Assembly: GCF_013389455.1 (NCBI RefSeq)
Contig: NZ_CP058278.1
Coordinates: forward strand, 3,472,001-3,536,000
Direction of reading: 5' to 3'
Source of the DNA: Flavobacterium inviolabile
GTDB taxonomy: Bacteria; Bacteroidota; Bacteroidia; Flavobacteriales; Flavobacteriaceae
Length of the DNA: 64,000 nucleotides
Part shown: positions 63,216-64,000 of the stretch, in pieces
How positions within the stretch are numbered: the stretch's first letter is position 1
How the letters are laid out: each line of letters opens with the position of its first letter
Position numbers and translations under genes: made by a program
Notes under the pieces: generated by a model
The model's input: the letters and a program-made list of their open reading frames with translations, nothing else
Database searches by the model: none
What the model was told of the DNA's origin: nothing

Positions 63216-64000
63216 ATGAAAAACGTCAATATTATTCTCGCAAAAAGAACCCCGACAGGAGGTTTTCTCGGCAGTCTTTCACATTTGAGTGCCACCGAAT
63301 TAGGAAGCATTGCCATCAAAGCTGTTTTAGACCATACCGCGGTTCCGGCAGCTGCCATAGATTCGGTATATATGGGCAATGTATTATCGGCAAATCTGGG
63401 GCAGTCACCGGCACGCCAGGCAGCACTGTTTGCCGGTATTCCCAACGAAACCGACTGTACTACCGTTAACAAGGTTTGCGCCGCCGGGATGAAAGCCGTT
63501 ATGCTGGGCGCACAGCAGATTCAGCTGGGCATTGACCAGGCGGTAATAGCCGGCGGTATGGAAAGCATGAGCAATGTGCCGCACTATACCCAGCAGCGAA
63601 AAGGCAATAAAATGGGCAATTCCACTCTGGTAGACGGTTTACTGAAAGACGGTTTAACCGATGTTTACAACGGTTTCCACATGGGCAATGCCGCTGAGAT
63701 TTGTGTACGAAAATACCAGATCAGCCGCGAAGAACAGGATCTTTATGCGCTTGCTTCCTATAAAAAAGCGACCGACGCCACCCAATCCGGAAAATTTAAA
63801 AATGAAATTATCCCGATAAGCATCCAAACAAAAAACGATACACTTATTTTCCAGGAAGACGAAGACATTTACAAGATCATTCCGGAGAAAATCGGGAAAT
63901 TAGCGCCTTCTTTTGAAGAAAACGGAACCATTACCGCAGCCAATGCCAGCAATCTTAATGATGCTGCCTGTGCGATATTACTGGTTTCCGATGAAATGGT
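63216..64000 (+). CDS. acetyl-CoA acetyltransferase / thiolase (partial, N-terminal 261 residues)
   Basis: The gene runs off the right edge. The start MKNVNIILAKRTPTGGFLGS and the nucleophile C88 in TVNKVCAAGMKAV are typical of thiolases, followed by GGMESMSNVPHYTQQRKG and the TAANASNLNDAACAILLVSD end of the visible part. The enzyme makes or breaks acetoacetyl-CoA or longer 3-ketoacyl-CoA. The second active-site Cys and His would lie beyond the edge. It is under the TetR operator at 63190. Confidence 0.95.
   Translation, partial: MKNVNIILAKRTPTGGFLGSLSHLSATELGSIAIKAVLDHTAVPAAAIDSVYMGNVLSANLGQSPARQAALFAGIPNETDCTTVNKVCAAGMKAVMLGAQQIQLGIDQAVIAGGMESMSNVPHYTQQRKGNKMGNSTLVDGLLKDGLTDVYNGFHMGNAAEICVRKYQISREEQDLYALASYKKATDATQSGKFKNEIIPISIQTKNDTLIFQEDEDIYKIIPEKIGKLAPSFEENGTITAANASNLNDAACAILLVSDEM

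Overview
The window looks like a chromosomal segment of a Flavobacteriaceae-type Bacteroidota, probably Flavobacterium or a close relative. The evidence is a type IX secretion (T9SS) cassette (CHU_C-type sorting-domain protein, PorP/SprF, OmpA/PD40 protein), a HYC_CC_PP-type protein, a histone H1-like mini-protein, many proteins with the N-terminal 'QVGIG...LDV' surface-protein signature, DUF6705-type proteins, few clear Shine-Dalgarno sites, and at least two TAnnTTTG -7 promoter elements. No rRNA, tRNA, CRISPR array or transposase was recognised.

Layout. 1-2.7 kb: the start of an RND efflux operon (permease partial at the left edge). 2.9-4.9 kb: a large unknown protein with a bactofilin-like N-terminus. 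5.1-8.2 kb: two tandem YadA-head-like surface proteins. 9.6-11.9 kb: two paralogous membrane-anchored AraC-type regulators. 11.9-14.5 kb: 'locus A', a lipoprotein with a JAMM/JAB-like C-terminus, a DUF6705-like gene and a gene remnant. 14.5-21.3 kb: a small membrane protein, the T9SS cassette and a thioredoxin-like protein. 21.5-26.9 kb: two large repeat-rich surface proteins, one with near-identical 97-residue repeats. 27.9-31.3 kb: a tiny secreted peptide gene and two tandem TPR/LuxR-type regulators. 32-38.2 kb: a membrane protein, a two-component system, a TonB-dependent-type outer-membrane protein and a PAP2 phosphatase. 38.3-42.7 kb: housekeeping and small regulatory genes (ADH, XRE + DUF2975, DinB, GNAT, VOC, Crp). 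42.9-49.6 kb: a heavy-metal-type RND efflux operon flanked by two Cys-rich exported proteins. 49.8-53.2 kb: the H1-like gene and an arsenic operon (arsR, DUF6428, acr3, arsC). 53.3-56.2 kb: an unknown exported protein, an Ala/Lys/Glu lipoprotein and an MFS transporter. 56.3-61.8 kb: 'locus B', a second copy of the lipoprotein with a different C-terminus followed by six tandem DUF6705-like genes. 61.9-64 kb: a left-handed beta-helix protein, a TetR regulator and a partial thiolase.

The most striking system is the A/B pair. About 1.06 kb (leader, lipoprotein signal and 275 residues) is nearly identical between the two loci and lies in inverted orientation 42 kb apart. The C-terminal tips diverge completely after the same codon, yet both keep a Glu313 / HxH / SxxD arrangement like that of JAMM metallopeptidases. 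Each tip is followed at once by exported DUF6705-like genes, one in A and six translationally coupled copies in B. The layout is that of a polymorphic effector with exchangeable tips and cognate partner (immunity-like) genes. That function is inference; the repeats, motifs and gene order are seen directly.

Regulation visible in the sequence includes two ArsR-type operators, two TetR palindromes (one overlapping a good promoter), a conserved structured leader on both A and B, and about ten intrinsic-terminator hairpins that separate the transcription units.
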